Assembly (NCBI GenBank): GCA_045613685.1
Contig: JAZLBL010000015.1
Location: forward strand, 9,520 to 73,519
From: Fimenecus sp045613685
Lineage (GTDB): Bacteria > Bacillota > Clostridia > Oscillospirales > Acutalibacteraceae
DNA length: 64,000 nt
Direction of reading: 5' to 3'
Shown here: positions 32,944 through 40,868 of the stretch, piece by piece
How positions within the stretch are numbered: the first letter of the stretch is position 1
How the letters are laid out: each line of letters begins with the position of its first letter
Program-made: the position numbers and the translations under genes
The notes under the pieces: generated by a model
Database searches by the model: none
What the model saw: the letters and a program-made list of their open reading frames with translations, nothing else
Told to the model about the DNA's origin: nothing

Positions 32944-33504
32944 TTACATAAGTTGCATAAATGCTTTTTGTGCCATCTCTCTTATTCGTGTTGAGAGAAA
33001 CGCCAACACCATTGCTCTCAATGCAGTTTTTAACTTTTTAACGGACACTGCATCAGAAATTTTAATTTTTTCAATTTGTGCTTCAATAACTTTATCAAGA
33101 TAATCTGTATCAAAAGCCGAACACTCTTCACAGATATATATTATATTGCACAGAATATTGAATAAGTCTTTATCGGGTAAAATATCGTCTGCTCGGTCAT
33201 CCACCGACCCATTGATATAGCTCATCAGAAATGCTATCTGTTCAAGTTGCATTGAGCCACGCATCATATTTATAAGTATAATGCGCATTACTTGTTCTTC
33301 ACCATAGCGTTTTCCTTCGGGATTTTTTACCCAGCCACGTTTTACCCAATTTTGGATTGTTGACGGTTCAAGCCCCGTCAACGCAGTTACCTGAGCCAAG
33401 GTGAGCCCTTTTGTTACCGTCAGAAGCGGAGAAATCAATGAATAACAATTTTCTGCCGCTGAGCTGTTAAAAGAAAGTGCCGTTCCCGGTATTTTTTCTA
33501 ACAT
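32944..33504 (-). CDS. DUF1836-family regulator with MerR-like HTH
   Basis: 186-residue protein. A winged HTH of MerR type sits at about 35-75 (LTLAQVTALTGLEPSTIQNW, KRGWVKNPEGKRYGEEQVMRI), followed by an all-helical domain. This is the DUF1836 pattern of Firmicute regulators. It is the first gene of the DUF6054-NfeD-SPFH operon, and a perfect palindrome sits between the -35 and -10 of its promoter, so autoregulation in a MerR-like manner is plausible (inference). Confidence 0.85.
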   Translation of the reverse strand: MLEKIPGTALSFNSSAAENCYSLISPLLTVTKGLTLAQVTALTGLEPSTIQNWVKRGWVKNPEGKRYGEEQVMRIILINMMRGSMQLEQIAFLMSYINGSVDDRADDILPDKDLFNILCNIIYICEECSAFDTDYLDKVIEAQIEKIKISDAVSVKKLKTALRAMVLAFLSTRIREMAQKAFMQLM

Positions 33505-33538
33505 ATAGCTTTTACTCCCCCTTCATCATTGTAGCTTG

Positions 33539-33567
33539 ATTATATCACAGGTTCATATGAACTTCAA
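33539..33567 (-). promoter_or_regulatory. Promoter with spacer palindrome for the DUF1836-SPFH operon
   Basis: TTGAAG (33562-33567), a 17-nt spacer and TATAAT (33539-33544), with TGTGA before the -10. The perfect 12-bp palindrome GTTCATATGAAC at 33551-33562 fills most of the spacer, where a MerR-like protein would bind. Confidence 0.78.
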
Positions 33568-33687
33568 GTTGGTTTTTCTGACAAATTTGACAAAATTTTA
33601 ACATTTTTAGAATGCAACAATGCATTTTCTTTGATTTTCATAAATTTTCTCGATTTTTCGTATATTTTTCTCGTTTTTTATAAGAAA

Positions 33688-33711
33688 AAAGCAGAGCCGA
33701 AGCTCTGCTTT
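33688..33711 (-). terminator. Terminator after the first MATE gene
   Basis: AAAGCAGAGC, tetraloop TTCG (minus strand), GCTCTGCTTT, followed by TTTC on the minus strand. A 10-bp perfect stem. Confidence 0.9.
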
Positions 33712-33718
33712 CACATCT

Positions 33719-35098
33719 TTATACTATTATGTCTTGCATTTTCTTTTTTGCTTTTTTCAAAGTTTTTCCTAAGAAGATTGCACTAAGCACTAACGACACA
33801 CACTCTGCTATTGGGAATGCAAACCACACAAGTTCAAGTTTTCCTGTTTGCGCCAACAACCATGCACATGGCAAAAGCACAACCAACTGACGACAAACCG
33901 AAACTATCAAGCTATAATTCGGATTACCGATTGCTTGACAAACCGAACCTGCAATAATGCAGAATCCTGCAAAAATCAAGTGGATTCCGATTATTCTCAA
34001 CGCCGGAACACCGATTGCTAACATTTCTTCTGATGCGTTGAATAACAATAACAATTTATCTGGAACTGTTTCAAATGCAGCCACACCAATTAACATAATT
34101 GATATTGCAGTAACAAGTGTTATGATAATTGTCTTTTTAACACGGCTGAATTTTCTTGCGCCATAGTTATATGCGATAATCGGCACCATTCCATTATTAA
34201 GACCAAAAATTGGCATAAACACAAAGCTTTGAAGTTTGAAATACGCCCCGAAAACTGCTGTTGCGGTTGTTGTGAATGAAATAAGAATTTTGTTAAGCGT
34301 AAAGGTCATTACAGAACCAATTGACTGCATTACTATTGATGGTAAACCGATTTTGTAAATATCTTTTACTATCTCTTTATCAAAACGAATAAGTTTTGTA
34401 CTAAAATGAATGTCTTTATTATATTTAAGGTTGAAAATTATTGCTCCGATTGCTGCAACAATTTGTCCCGCAACTGTTGCTATTGCTGCACCTGCAACTT
34501 CAAGTTTTGGGAATCCGAAAAGTCCAAAAATCAAAATCGGGTCTAAAATAATATTTGTAACTGCACCAATTAAATGTGTAATCATAGTGCAGAATGTTCT
34601 ACCCGTTGACTGCAACAATTTTTCAAAGCAGAATTGACCTACAATACCGAATGAAAGCACCATACAAATCATTGTGTATTGTGTGCCATAATTCACGATT
34701 TCAGGCACATCTGTCTGTGCTAAAAAGAATGGTTTTGTAACCAATAAGCCAACCATGGCAAACACAACGCTACAACAAATCGCAAGAAAAATACCTGTAT
34801 TCGCAATTTTATTTGCTCTTTCAAAATTCTTTGCACCCAAAGCCCTTGAAAGAAGCGCATTCATACCAACAGATGTACCACCACAAACGGCAATCATAAT
34901 CTGTTGCATTGGAAACGCCAAAGACACCGCATTTAACGCATTTTCACTAAGTTGTGAAACAAAAATACTGTCAACTATGTTATAGCAAGCCTGAACAAGC
35001 ATTGAAATCATCATTGGTGTTGCCATTGATGCTAAAAGCTTGCCTTCGGGCATTATTCCCATTTTGTTCTCTTGTAAATTATTTCTTTGTTCTGACAT
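33719..35098 (-). CDS. MATE-family efflux transporter
   Basis: 459-residue, 12-helix exporter of the MATE superfamily. The two MatE repeats begin at ATPMMISMLVQACYNIVDSIFV and at GLPSIVMQSIGSVMTFTLNKIL, with typical GTSVGMNALLSRALGA and PIIAYNYGARKF loops. Members use Na+ or H+ to expel cationic drugs or metabolites; the substrate is not readable. The ATG at 35098 has AAGGATT upstream; an in-frame GTG at 35119 is weaker. A second MATE at 53402 is not closely similar in its loops. Confidence 0.92.
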   Translation of the reverse strand: MSEQRNNLQENKMGIMPEGKLLASMATPMMISMLVQACYNIVDSIFVSQLSENALNAVSLAFPMQQIMIAVCGGTSVGMNALLSRALGAKNFERANKIANTGIFLAICCSVVFAMVGLLVTKPFFLAQTDVPEIVNYGTQYTMICMVLSFGIVGQFCFEKLLQSTGRTFCTMITHLIGAVTNIILDPILIFGLFGFPKLEVAGAAIATVAGQIVAAIGAIIFNLKYNKDIHFSTKLIRFDKEIVKDIYKIGLPSIVMQSIGSVMTFTLNKILISFTTTATAVFGAYFKLQSFVFMPIFGLNNGMVPIIAYNYGARKFSRVKKTIIITLVTAISIMLIGVAAFETVPDKLLLLFNASEEMLAIGVPALRIIGIHLIFAGFCIIAGSVCQAIGNPNYSLIVSVCRQLVVLLPCAWLLAQTGKLELVWFAFPIAECVSLVLSAIFLGKTLKKAKKKMQDIIV

Positions 35099-35159
35099 AT
35101 TTGAATCCTTATTTCGCACTACCGAAAAATAAGCCGCACATTAAGTACGGCTTTCATTT

Positions 35160-36638
35160 TTATTTCTTTTTGCTTTTATATTCTTCGCCATAGCCATAGC
35201 CGTAACCATATCCGTAGCCGTAACCATAGCCATAACCCTTCTTGCTTCTCTTACCTGCTTTGATAAGATTTACAGCAGAGCTGCTATCTGCATCGTTGTA
35301 GATAACACCAAGAAGGTCTGTACCTGTACCATTGATATCTTCCATTGTCTTTCTGATACGGCGCATTGGAGCGCGGTCGTTACGAACAACCATTACTGTT
35401 GCGTCTGCGTGCTGAGCAAGAATTGTTGCATCAGCCACAAGACCTGCCGGTGGAGTATCAATGATAACATAGTCAAACTCGTTCTTAACTGCTTCAAGAA
35501 TTTCTTCTGTTTCATCAGCTGAAAGAAGTTCAGCAGATTCTGAAACAGCCTGACTTGAAATAAGAAGGAAAAGATTGAATTTTTCAAAATACTTAATTGA
35601 TTCGCTAAGTGTCTTTTCACCTGAAATCACACCTGCAAGACCAGCTTCATTTGTTGCTGAAACACCAAGTGTTTTGTAAACAGATGGTTTGCGAAGGTCA
35701 GCGTCAATCAAAAGAACTGATTTGCCGTTCTTTGCAAGAGCCAAAGCCGTGTTTGTTGCGATTGTTGTTTTACCTTCATTTTCAGCTGTACTTGTAAACA
35801 CAAATGTCTTGTAATTATGACGTTTAGCAGTATTCTCAAGCTTCGCACGAATTGTCTTGAATGCTTCAATGAACATAAATCCAGTTTTCTTGTCTGTGAA
35901 GAGAAGTCCACCTTTGTCATTTCTCTTGATATGGATAATTGAACCAACAAGTTTGCTACCAAGTTTGTTTGTAATATCATCTGTAAGTTTAACTGTATCT
36001 TTAATGAAGATGCTAATACAGATTATACCAACAACAAGACCTGCGCCGAACACAAATCCCAATAATGTATAAAGAAGTTTTGAGTTGTCTGCATTTGCTT
36101 TTGTAGGCATTACAGGTTCATCAATAACAATCGCTCTTGTGTTGCTGTGTGCTTTATCTGTTGTTGCAGCGTAATTATTAAGATAACTTGTTGCAACTGC
36201 AAAAGAAACCTCAGGGTTAGATGTTGTTACATTAAGAGAAACGATTGATGTATCTTCAACAAGTGTGCCTTTAAGCATTTTCTTAACTTGGTCACCAGTA
36301 ATTTCATAACCACTGTTTTTAGCAACTGCTTCCATAAGTGAATTTGTTTCTGTCATAATAACAACATAGTCACGAGCAAGTTGCATACCCGCATTAATAT
36401 CACTTACACTTTGTCCACCAGACACTGTGTTTTCGTTTTTGTTATCAATAACAAAACGCATTGTGCAAGTGTACTGTGGCACATAAGTAACCTTTGCAAC
36501 TACAAAGCCAGCACCAGCGCAGATAACAGCAGCCAACAACACAGCCCACCATTTCTGAAGAACACGAAGTGCATATTGCATAATAGTTGCAATATCAATG
36601 CCTTTTTCTATTTGAGAGTTGTTTGTATTATATTCCAT
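35160..36638 (-). CDS. Wzz/BY-kinase fusion: tyrosine autokinase of polysaccharide synthesis with (GY)8 tail
   Basis: 492 residues. A Wzz-type chain-length domain with two membrane helices (about 31-51 and 190-213) is fused to a cytoplasmic bacterial tyrosine-kinase domain: Walker A TSTAENEGKTTIATN near 286, Walker A' LLIDADLRKPSVY and Walker B DYVIIDTPPAG. The C-terminus is an uninterrupted run of eight GY units, then EEYKSKKK, giving nine tyrosines in the last 28 residues as likely autophosphorylation sites. In most Firmicutes the two halves are separate proteins. No glycosyltransferases are nearby. It has its own promoter downstream of the PqqD gene. Confidence 0.9.
   Translation of the reverse strand: MEYNTNNSQIEKGIDIATIMQYALRVLQKWWAVLLAAVICAGAGFVVAKVTYVPQYTCTMRFVIDNKNENTVSGGQSVSDINAGMQLARDYVVIMTETNSLMEAVAKNSGYEITGDQVKKMLKGTLVEDTSIVSLNVTTSNPEVSFAVATSYLNNYAATTDKAHSNTRAIVIDEPVMPTKANADNSKLLYTLLGFVFGAGLVVGIICISIFIKDTVKLTDDITNKLGSKLVGSIIHIKRNDKGGLLFTDKKTGFMFIEAFKTIRAKLENTAKRHNYKTFVFTSTAENEGKTTIATNTALALAKNGKSVLLIDADLRKPSVYKTLGVSATNEAGLAGVISGEKTLSESIKYFEKFNLFLLISSQAVSESAELLSADETEEILEAVKNEFDYVIIDTPPAGLVADATILAQHADATVMVVRNDRAPMRRIRKTMEDINGTGTDLLGVIYNDADSSSAVNLIKAGKRSKKGYGYGYGYGYGYGYGYGEEYKSKKK
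35191..35244 (-). repeat. Glycine-tyrosine codon repeat in the BY-kinase gene
   Basis: Eight consecutive Gly-Tyr codon pairs (GGN TAY), imperfect at DNA level (GGT/GGC/GGA with TAT/TAC), encoding the tyrosine tail of the BY-kinase. Confidence 0.85.
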
Positions 36639-36671
36639 ATCAATACTCCTCTTTTATTACATATCCAAAAG

Positions 36672-36700
36672 ATTATATCAAACTCAATCTGAATATGCAA
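36672..36700 (-). promoter_or_regulatory. Promoter of the BY-kinase gene
   Basis: TTGCAT (36695-36700), 17 nt, TATAAT (36672-36677). It lies in the 97-nt gap between the PqqD-like gene and the kinase, so the kinase can be transcribed separately. Confidence 0.72.
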
Positions 36701-36735
36701 TGTTTTTTATAAACTTTTATATGGTTTTTAATAAT

Positions 36736-37002
36736 TTATTCGTCAAGCAAATTATGTTTTTTAAGTTTCTCAACAAGAGCGTCAAAATCTCTTTTCACAA
36801 TCTCAACGTCCACATTATAATCACTTGCAATTTTTTCAACAATTTCTTCAGGAGAATTTGTTCCGTCAAGCAAATTAAAAATCTCTGCACCAACGCTATT
36901 AAAAGTGATTACGCCATTAAAAGAAAGTCTTGCTTCACCTGTTGCAATAACAATTTTGCTACCTGCGACATCTTTTAATATAAATCCATCTTTAATCTTC
37001 AT
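36736..37002 (-). CDS. PqqD-family protein (RRE-like peptide-binding fold)
   Basis: 88 residues with the PqqD layout: three short strands (DGFILKDVAGSKIVIATGEA, SFNGVITFNSVGAEIF) and a helical half (LLDGTNSPEEIVEKIASDYNVDVEIVKRDFDALVEKLKKHNLL). PqqD-like domains are the RiPP recognition elements that hold leader peptides for modifying enzymes. The gene overlaps the HprK-like kinase by 11 nt, so the two proteins are likely partners. No radical SAM partner, cyclase or precursor peptide is visible next to it. Confidence 0.85.
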   Translation of the reverse strand: MKIKDGFILKDVAGSKIVIATGEARLSFNGVITFNSVGAEIFNLLDGTNSPEEIVEKIASDYNVDVEIVKRDFDALVEKLKKHNLLDE

Positions 37003-37711
37003 TTTTTATCAACCTTTCAATTTCGTTATAAGCAGTAATTGCGGCATCTTTTTCCATATTGCAATGCAAAGTGAAAACTGGCACTTCGCGAAGAAGCAAA
37101 TCCAAATTATCAAGCATATTAATCGCCATTGTCTTATCAACAGGATTAATTGTCTGTTCCAAAACCAATGGCGCTGCCATAGAATTATCTAATTTTTTAA
37201 CTTTATTTTCTTTGCCACGGAATAAAAACACGATTGCTCTGACAGGAATTTTAACATCAAGATTCTCATCAGTTTTGCCCGAAAATGGAGTTCCACAAGC
37301 ATACCACTTTCCGTTATCTCTCAACAGAGCAGGTTTATCATCATTGATGATTCTTGTATTTTCAAGATTTTCAAGCCAGAGATGAGTGTGTGTTGATTTG
37401 CCTGTCCCACTTCTCGCAGAAAACAAATATGCAAAACCATCCTTCTCAACGCAAGAAGAGTGAAGCATCATTCCGCCGAATCGCAAAATCTCGTTATAGA
37501 ACGCATCACAAGTCCACATATACTCGTGCTCATCCCAAGATAAGTTAGGAATTTTTTCTTTTTTTATTTCAATGAATTCTTCACGAATATTGAGCTTTAT
37601 TTGTGTTTCGCTGTCATCAAAATCTGCTTTGTACTTTTCAGAGCGTTCGCGAAGCAAATCTCCACGGACATTATATTCAGTTTTTATTCCTGCAATAATA
37701 AATTTTTCCAT
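36992..37711 (-). CDS. HprK/PEPCK-like P-loop kinase associated with PqqD
   Basis: 239 residues. The P-loop SARSGTGKSTHTHLW near residue 99, the Walker-B-like INDDKPAL and CGTPFSGK near 145 match the HPr kinase/PEP carboxykinase fold. There is no HprK N-terminal domain and the length is short, so it is not the catabolite-control HprK. HprK-like enzymes of lasso-peptide clusters phosphorylate precursor serines (established for the paeninodin type), and similar PqqD+kinase pairs occur near exopolysaccharide genes. The substrate here is unknown. It starts 4 nt after the LysM-M23 gene and overlaps the PqqD gene. Confidence 0.82.
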   Translation of the reverse strand: MEKFIIAGIKTEYNVRGDLLRERSEKYKADFDDSETQIKLNIREEFIEIKKEKIPNLSWDEHEYMWTCDAFYNEILRFGGMMLHSSCVEKDGFAYLFSARSGTGKSTHTHLWLENLENTRIINDDKPALLRDNGKWYACGTPFSGKTDENLDVKIPVRAIVFLFRGKENKVKKLDNSMAAPLVLEQTINPVDKTMAINMLDNLDLLLREVPVFTLHCNMEKDAAITAYNEIERLIKNED

Positions 37712-37715
37712 AATT

Positions 37716-39446
37716 TTAGCTATTCGGTCTGGTCTTTATTCCCAAATATGGAGCCGGATTTACCTTATTACCATTAACTCTAACTTCAAAGTGAAGATGC
37801 GGTCCAGTAACAAATCCTGACGAACCAATCTGACCGATTTGTTGTCCTCGTTTAACTTTTTGTCCTGCCGATACTCTTAATGAGCCCGGTTTCATATGTG
37901 CGTAAAGCGTCTGTAATCCACCGCCGTGGTCGATAATTACACAATAACCATAAGAACTATAAACTCTTGCGAGTTTAACTGTACCTGACTCTGCTGCAAG
38001 AACAGGTGCACCCGTACTCTTACCACCCGGGCGAGTAATATCTATACCACCATGCCATCCGTTAAGACTTCTCTTGCCATAGTATGATGAAACGTGAGTT
38101 GCACCACCACTTGCAGGCCATACAAAGCGACCACCATAAGAGATAACGGGACCACCTGATGAACCGTAAGAATTCTTCTTTGTACCAACCTGAACTTTTT
38201 CATCAACGGCTTCTTTGACAGTCACTCTTGATACTTCTTTTGTTGAAACTCTCACGCCATCAATATATGTTACTAATTCAGTAACCTGTTGAACACCATT
38301 GACACCCTTTGTAACAACTTTTTTATCGCCAACATAAAGACTGTCTGTATTCACTTTTATTGTGCTATATGGAATCTCAACTGTGCGAACTTCTGTTTTC
38401 GTTGTCTGAACCTGAACAAACCCAACTTCGCCAGAAAGCAAAATCTGTTGACCAACATATATTCTTTCACGAAGCTCAGGGTTAAGATTGAAAACTTCAG
38501 ACGTTTTCATATTAAACTGCTTTGCAATTTTTGAAACAGTGTCACCTGACTGAACAGTATAATATCTTGCCTCACTCTTCTTTGAACGAAGCTTCTCGTT
38601 AAGATAAGCCGCATCACGAACAATATTTTCTTCATCAGGATAAAGCCCTTGAACATATTCAATGTTCTGCACAAAACTTACAACTGCATTTGCTTCGCCT
38701 GTTTCGTGCTCTGCGAGAATACTGTCAAAAACACTGAGTGCGTCAGTTTCGTTTTTAACTGCGCAAACGAAGGCGTTATCTATATAAATACCACATGCAT
38801 TTGTGATGTTGCTATCTGATTTTTCTATGAGCTTATCGCAAATTGTAGATGAATCGTTAATCTGACTGAGTTTTACAGGCTTGATTTTGTATTCTGCATC
38901 ACCAATAACATCCTTATCCGTTTTATCTGTTGCAGTTGCCACAGAAACATCAAGACGGTCAAGTGCTTGCTGATACGCTTCTTTATAGACCGCCTCGCTG
39001 CTTACATAACCGATAACTTCGTCGTTATAGTTGACTTCAAGAGCAAAGGTCATATCAGACAAACCTGAAACAACATTGAAAAGCAACAAAAGCGATGCCA
39101 CAGGCAATGCGATATTCAACACATATGTAAATGACTTTTTGTATCTTGTGAACGCTTTTAACGCATAACCTTTGAACACATCTCTTTTTCTTGTGTCAGG
39201 AGTTCTTGTCTTGAAGTCAGACATAACCCTTTTTGTTTCTGACACCAATTCCTTAAAATCATCGACACTTTCGTGGAAGAGTTTTAACACAAGTTTATCA
39301 ATAACAATTATGAGTGTAAAAATCAATGTTCCTACAAATTTAATTGGTTTAAGCAACAATTCCCCAAGCCATCTGAAAAAGCGTTTACTGTAACGGATAG
39401 CCTGAATACCAATGTAATATATTTGATTGTAGATTAAGTCAAACAT
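37716..39446 (-). CDS. Membrane-anchored LysM-G5-M23 peptidoglycan hydrolase
   Basis: 576 residues. Two hydrophobic segments (about 38-55 and 115-135) anchor the N-terminus. After a spacer come a LysM domain (YYTVQSGDTVSKIAKQF, about 293-340), a G5 domain (RTVEIPYSTIKV to VTVKEAVDEKVQVG, about 360-430) and a C-terminal M23 zinc endopeptidase with GWHGGIDI, YAHMKPGS and GPHLHFEVRV, which holds the ligands H, D, H. It should cleave peptidoglycan cross-bridges at the membrane-wall interface. It heads the M23 - HprK-like - PqqD run on this strand. Confidence 0.92.
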   Translation of the reverse strand: MFDLIYNQIYYIGIQAIRYSKRFFRWLGELLLKPIKFVGTLIFTLIIVIDKLVLKLFHESVDDFKELVSETKRVMSDFKTRTPDTRKRDVFKGYALKAFTRYKKSFTYVLNIALPVASLLLLFNVVSGLSDMTFALEVNYNDEVIGYVSSEAVYKEAYQQALDRLDVSVATATDKTDKDVIGDAEYKIKPVKLSQINDSSTICDKLIEKSDSNITNACGIYIDNAFVCAVKNETDALSVFDSILAEHETGEANAVVSFVQNIEYVQGLYPDEENIVRDAAYLNEKLRSKKSEARYYTVQSGDTVSKIAKQFNMKTSEVFNLNPELRERIYVGQQILLSGEVGFVQVQTTKTEVRTVEIPYSTIKVNTDSLYVGDKKVVTKGVNGVQQVTELVTYIDGVRVSTKEVSRVTVKEAVDEKVQVGTKKNSYGSSGGPVISYGGRFVWPASGGATHVSSYYGKRSLNGWHGGIDITRPGGKSTGAPVLAAESGTVKLARVYSSYGYCVIIDHGGGLQTLYAHMKPGSLRVSAGQKVKRGQQIGQIGSSGFVTGPHLHFEVRVNGNKVNPAPYLGIKTRPNS

Positions 39447-39491
39447 TATTGTTTCCTCAATTCAAATCATAAAATCCCAATATATATTTGC

Positions 39492-39520
39492 ATTTTACCA
39501 CAAAAAAGAAAAAAAGGCAA
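39492..39520 (-). promoter_or_regulatory. Promoter of the LysM-M23 operon, -35 inside upstream terminator
   Basis: TTGCCT (39515-39520), 17 nt, TAAAAT (39492-39497). The -35 is the descending arm of the terminator of the GGDEF gene. Confidence 0.65.
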
Positions 39521-39547
39521 GTCACAGTATATTCCTGCAACTTGCCT
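39515..39547 (-). terminator. Terminator after the GGDEF gene
   Basis: On the minus strand AGGCAAGT, a loop of about 17 nt, then ACTTGCCT followed by TTTTTTCTTTT. Confidence 0.75.
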
Positions 39548-39555
39548 GTCATTTT

Positions 39556-40731
39556 TTATCTATATATGTCATTTTTATATGATACACAGTTTTTCTCGCT
39601 ATTTTTCGCGTTATAGAGTTGAGCGTCAGCTTTTTCGATAAAATACTGTGTAGATTTTTTCTTGCTGTTAAGACTTGTGTAAACACCAACGCTTACAGAA
39701 ATCGGCTCTTTTACACCTTCGATTTTCACTTGATTTATATCTTTAAGAAGTTTTGTTAAATATTCAACCAACGCAGACACATTTCTTTGGGCTGTAACCA
39801 CAAGAAATTCTTCCCCACCATAACGGACACAAAGGTCAGTTGGTCTTGAGAAATGCTCTTTGATACATTTCGCAACTGCTTTAATACATATATCACCTTT
39901 TATATGACCATAGACATCATTGAACTTTTTAAAATCATCGATATCAAGCATAATAAAGCAAACATCATATCCGTTTGCATCACAGAAACCTCTCATAGAA
40001 TTGATTCTGCTTTCAAAACCTCGCCTGTTCATAAATTCTGTCAACGGGTCACCGTTTGCAGAGAATTCTAACTTTTTGTTCACAAGTGCGTTTGCCATAT
40101 AATAGAAAAATCTAATGTGCGAACAAAGCACGCCGGCAACAGCTAAAGCTATACAAACAATGATTGTGCCTAATGAACCATCTGTGTATAAAATCAGATA
40201 CACTTCAGTTGCCATTGAGAATGCAAAAACAAAGAGTTTTGGAATTGGTTCAATAACTGGTAAAAATGTAAATATAATCATAAATGTTATGTAGTTATTG
40301 ATTGCACCACGGTCAAGATATTCCATAACAGAAAAAGACAATGCTTCTACCATATAAATAATCCAATAACCAATATAAACACTTTTCTTTTTCTTGTTCG
40401 AAATAAAACTCTTTCTTAAATCCACTTCAATAGCTATAATAACGCAAATTGAGATAAAAGCAAAAATGCAACACGACCACAAAAAACCTTTGCCATAATC
40501 GAATTTAACATTGGTCCAGATTGCCCAAATCATTCCACAGATTTCAACAACAAGCAAAACAACTGTTGCAGGGATAATTCGGATATAGTTAGCGTGAATT
40601 CTATCTGCTTCAATTTCACGATAAATAGGATTTTCACTTTTTCTCTCTCGTCTTGCCATGGTTACATCTGCAACCTGAGCAATCATATGATTTACTATCT
40701 GAGTTAATTCACCTAAAATTTTGCTTTTCAT
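39556..40731 (-). CDS. Membrane diguanylate cyclase (GGDEF)
   Basis: 391 residues. An N-terminal module of about six hydrophobic helices (residues 50-215) is followed by a GGDEF domain: DPLTEFMNRRGFESRI, MLDIDDFKKFNDVYGHIKGD and the active site RYGGEEFLVV near residue 306. GGEEF is a catalytically competent variant that makes cyclic-di-GMP. No inhibitory RxxD site is obvious five residues before it. The sensory signal is unknown. Monocistronic, with its own promoter and terminator. Confidence 0.92.
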   Translation of the reverse strand: MKSKILGELTQIVNHMIAQVADVTMARRERKSENPIYREIEADRIHANYIRIIPATVVLLVVEICGMIWAIWTNVKFDYGKGFLWSCCIFAFISICVIIAIEVDLRKSFISNKKKKSVYIGYWIIYMVEALSFSVMEYLDRGAINNYITFMIIFTFLPVIEPIPKLFVFAFSMATEVYLILYTDGSLGTIIVCIALAVAGVLCSHIRFFYYMANALVNKKLEFSANGDPLTEFMNRRGFESRINSMRGFCDANGYDVCFIMLDIDDFKKFNDVYGHIKGDICIKAVAKCIKEHFSRPTDLCVRYGGEEFLVVTAQRNVSALVEYLTKLLKDINQVKIEGVKEPISVSVGVYTSLNSKKKSTQYFIEKADAQLYNAKNSEKNCVSYKNDIYR

Positions 40732-40764
40732 AATTATCCCCCTTTCGCTTGTCTTTCTAATAAA

Positions 40765-40793
40765 ATTTTATCACAAAAATTTTTCTCTTGCAA
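40765..40793 (-). promoter_or_regulatory. Promoter of the GGDEF gene
   Basis: TTGCAA (40788-40793), 17 nt, TAAAAT (40765-40770) with TGTGA immediately before the -10. Confidence 0.72.
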
Positions 40794-40868
40794 TAAGTTG
40801 TAACAAGATAATAGAAATTTCATAAAATGGTACTGTCAGTTGACAATTTTTTATTAGGAGGAACAGAG

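Noticed and set aside
36639..36735. RiPP precursor peptide next to the PqqD-like gene
   Set aside because: Both strands of the 97-nt gap were read; it holds a promoter and AT-rich sequence but no plausible short gene with a ribosome-binding site. A remote precursor remains possible.
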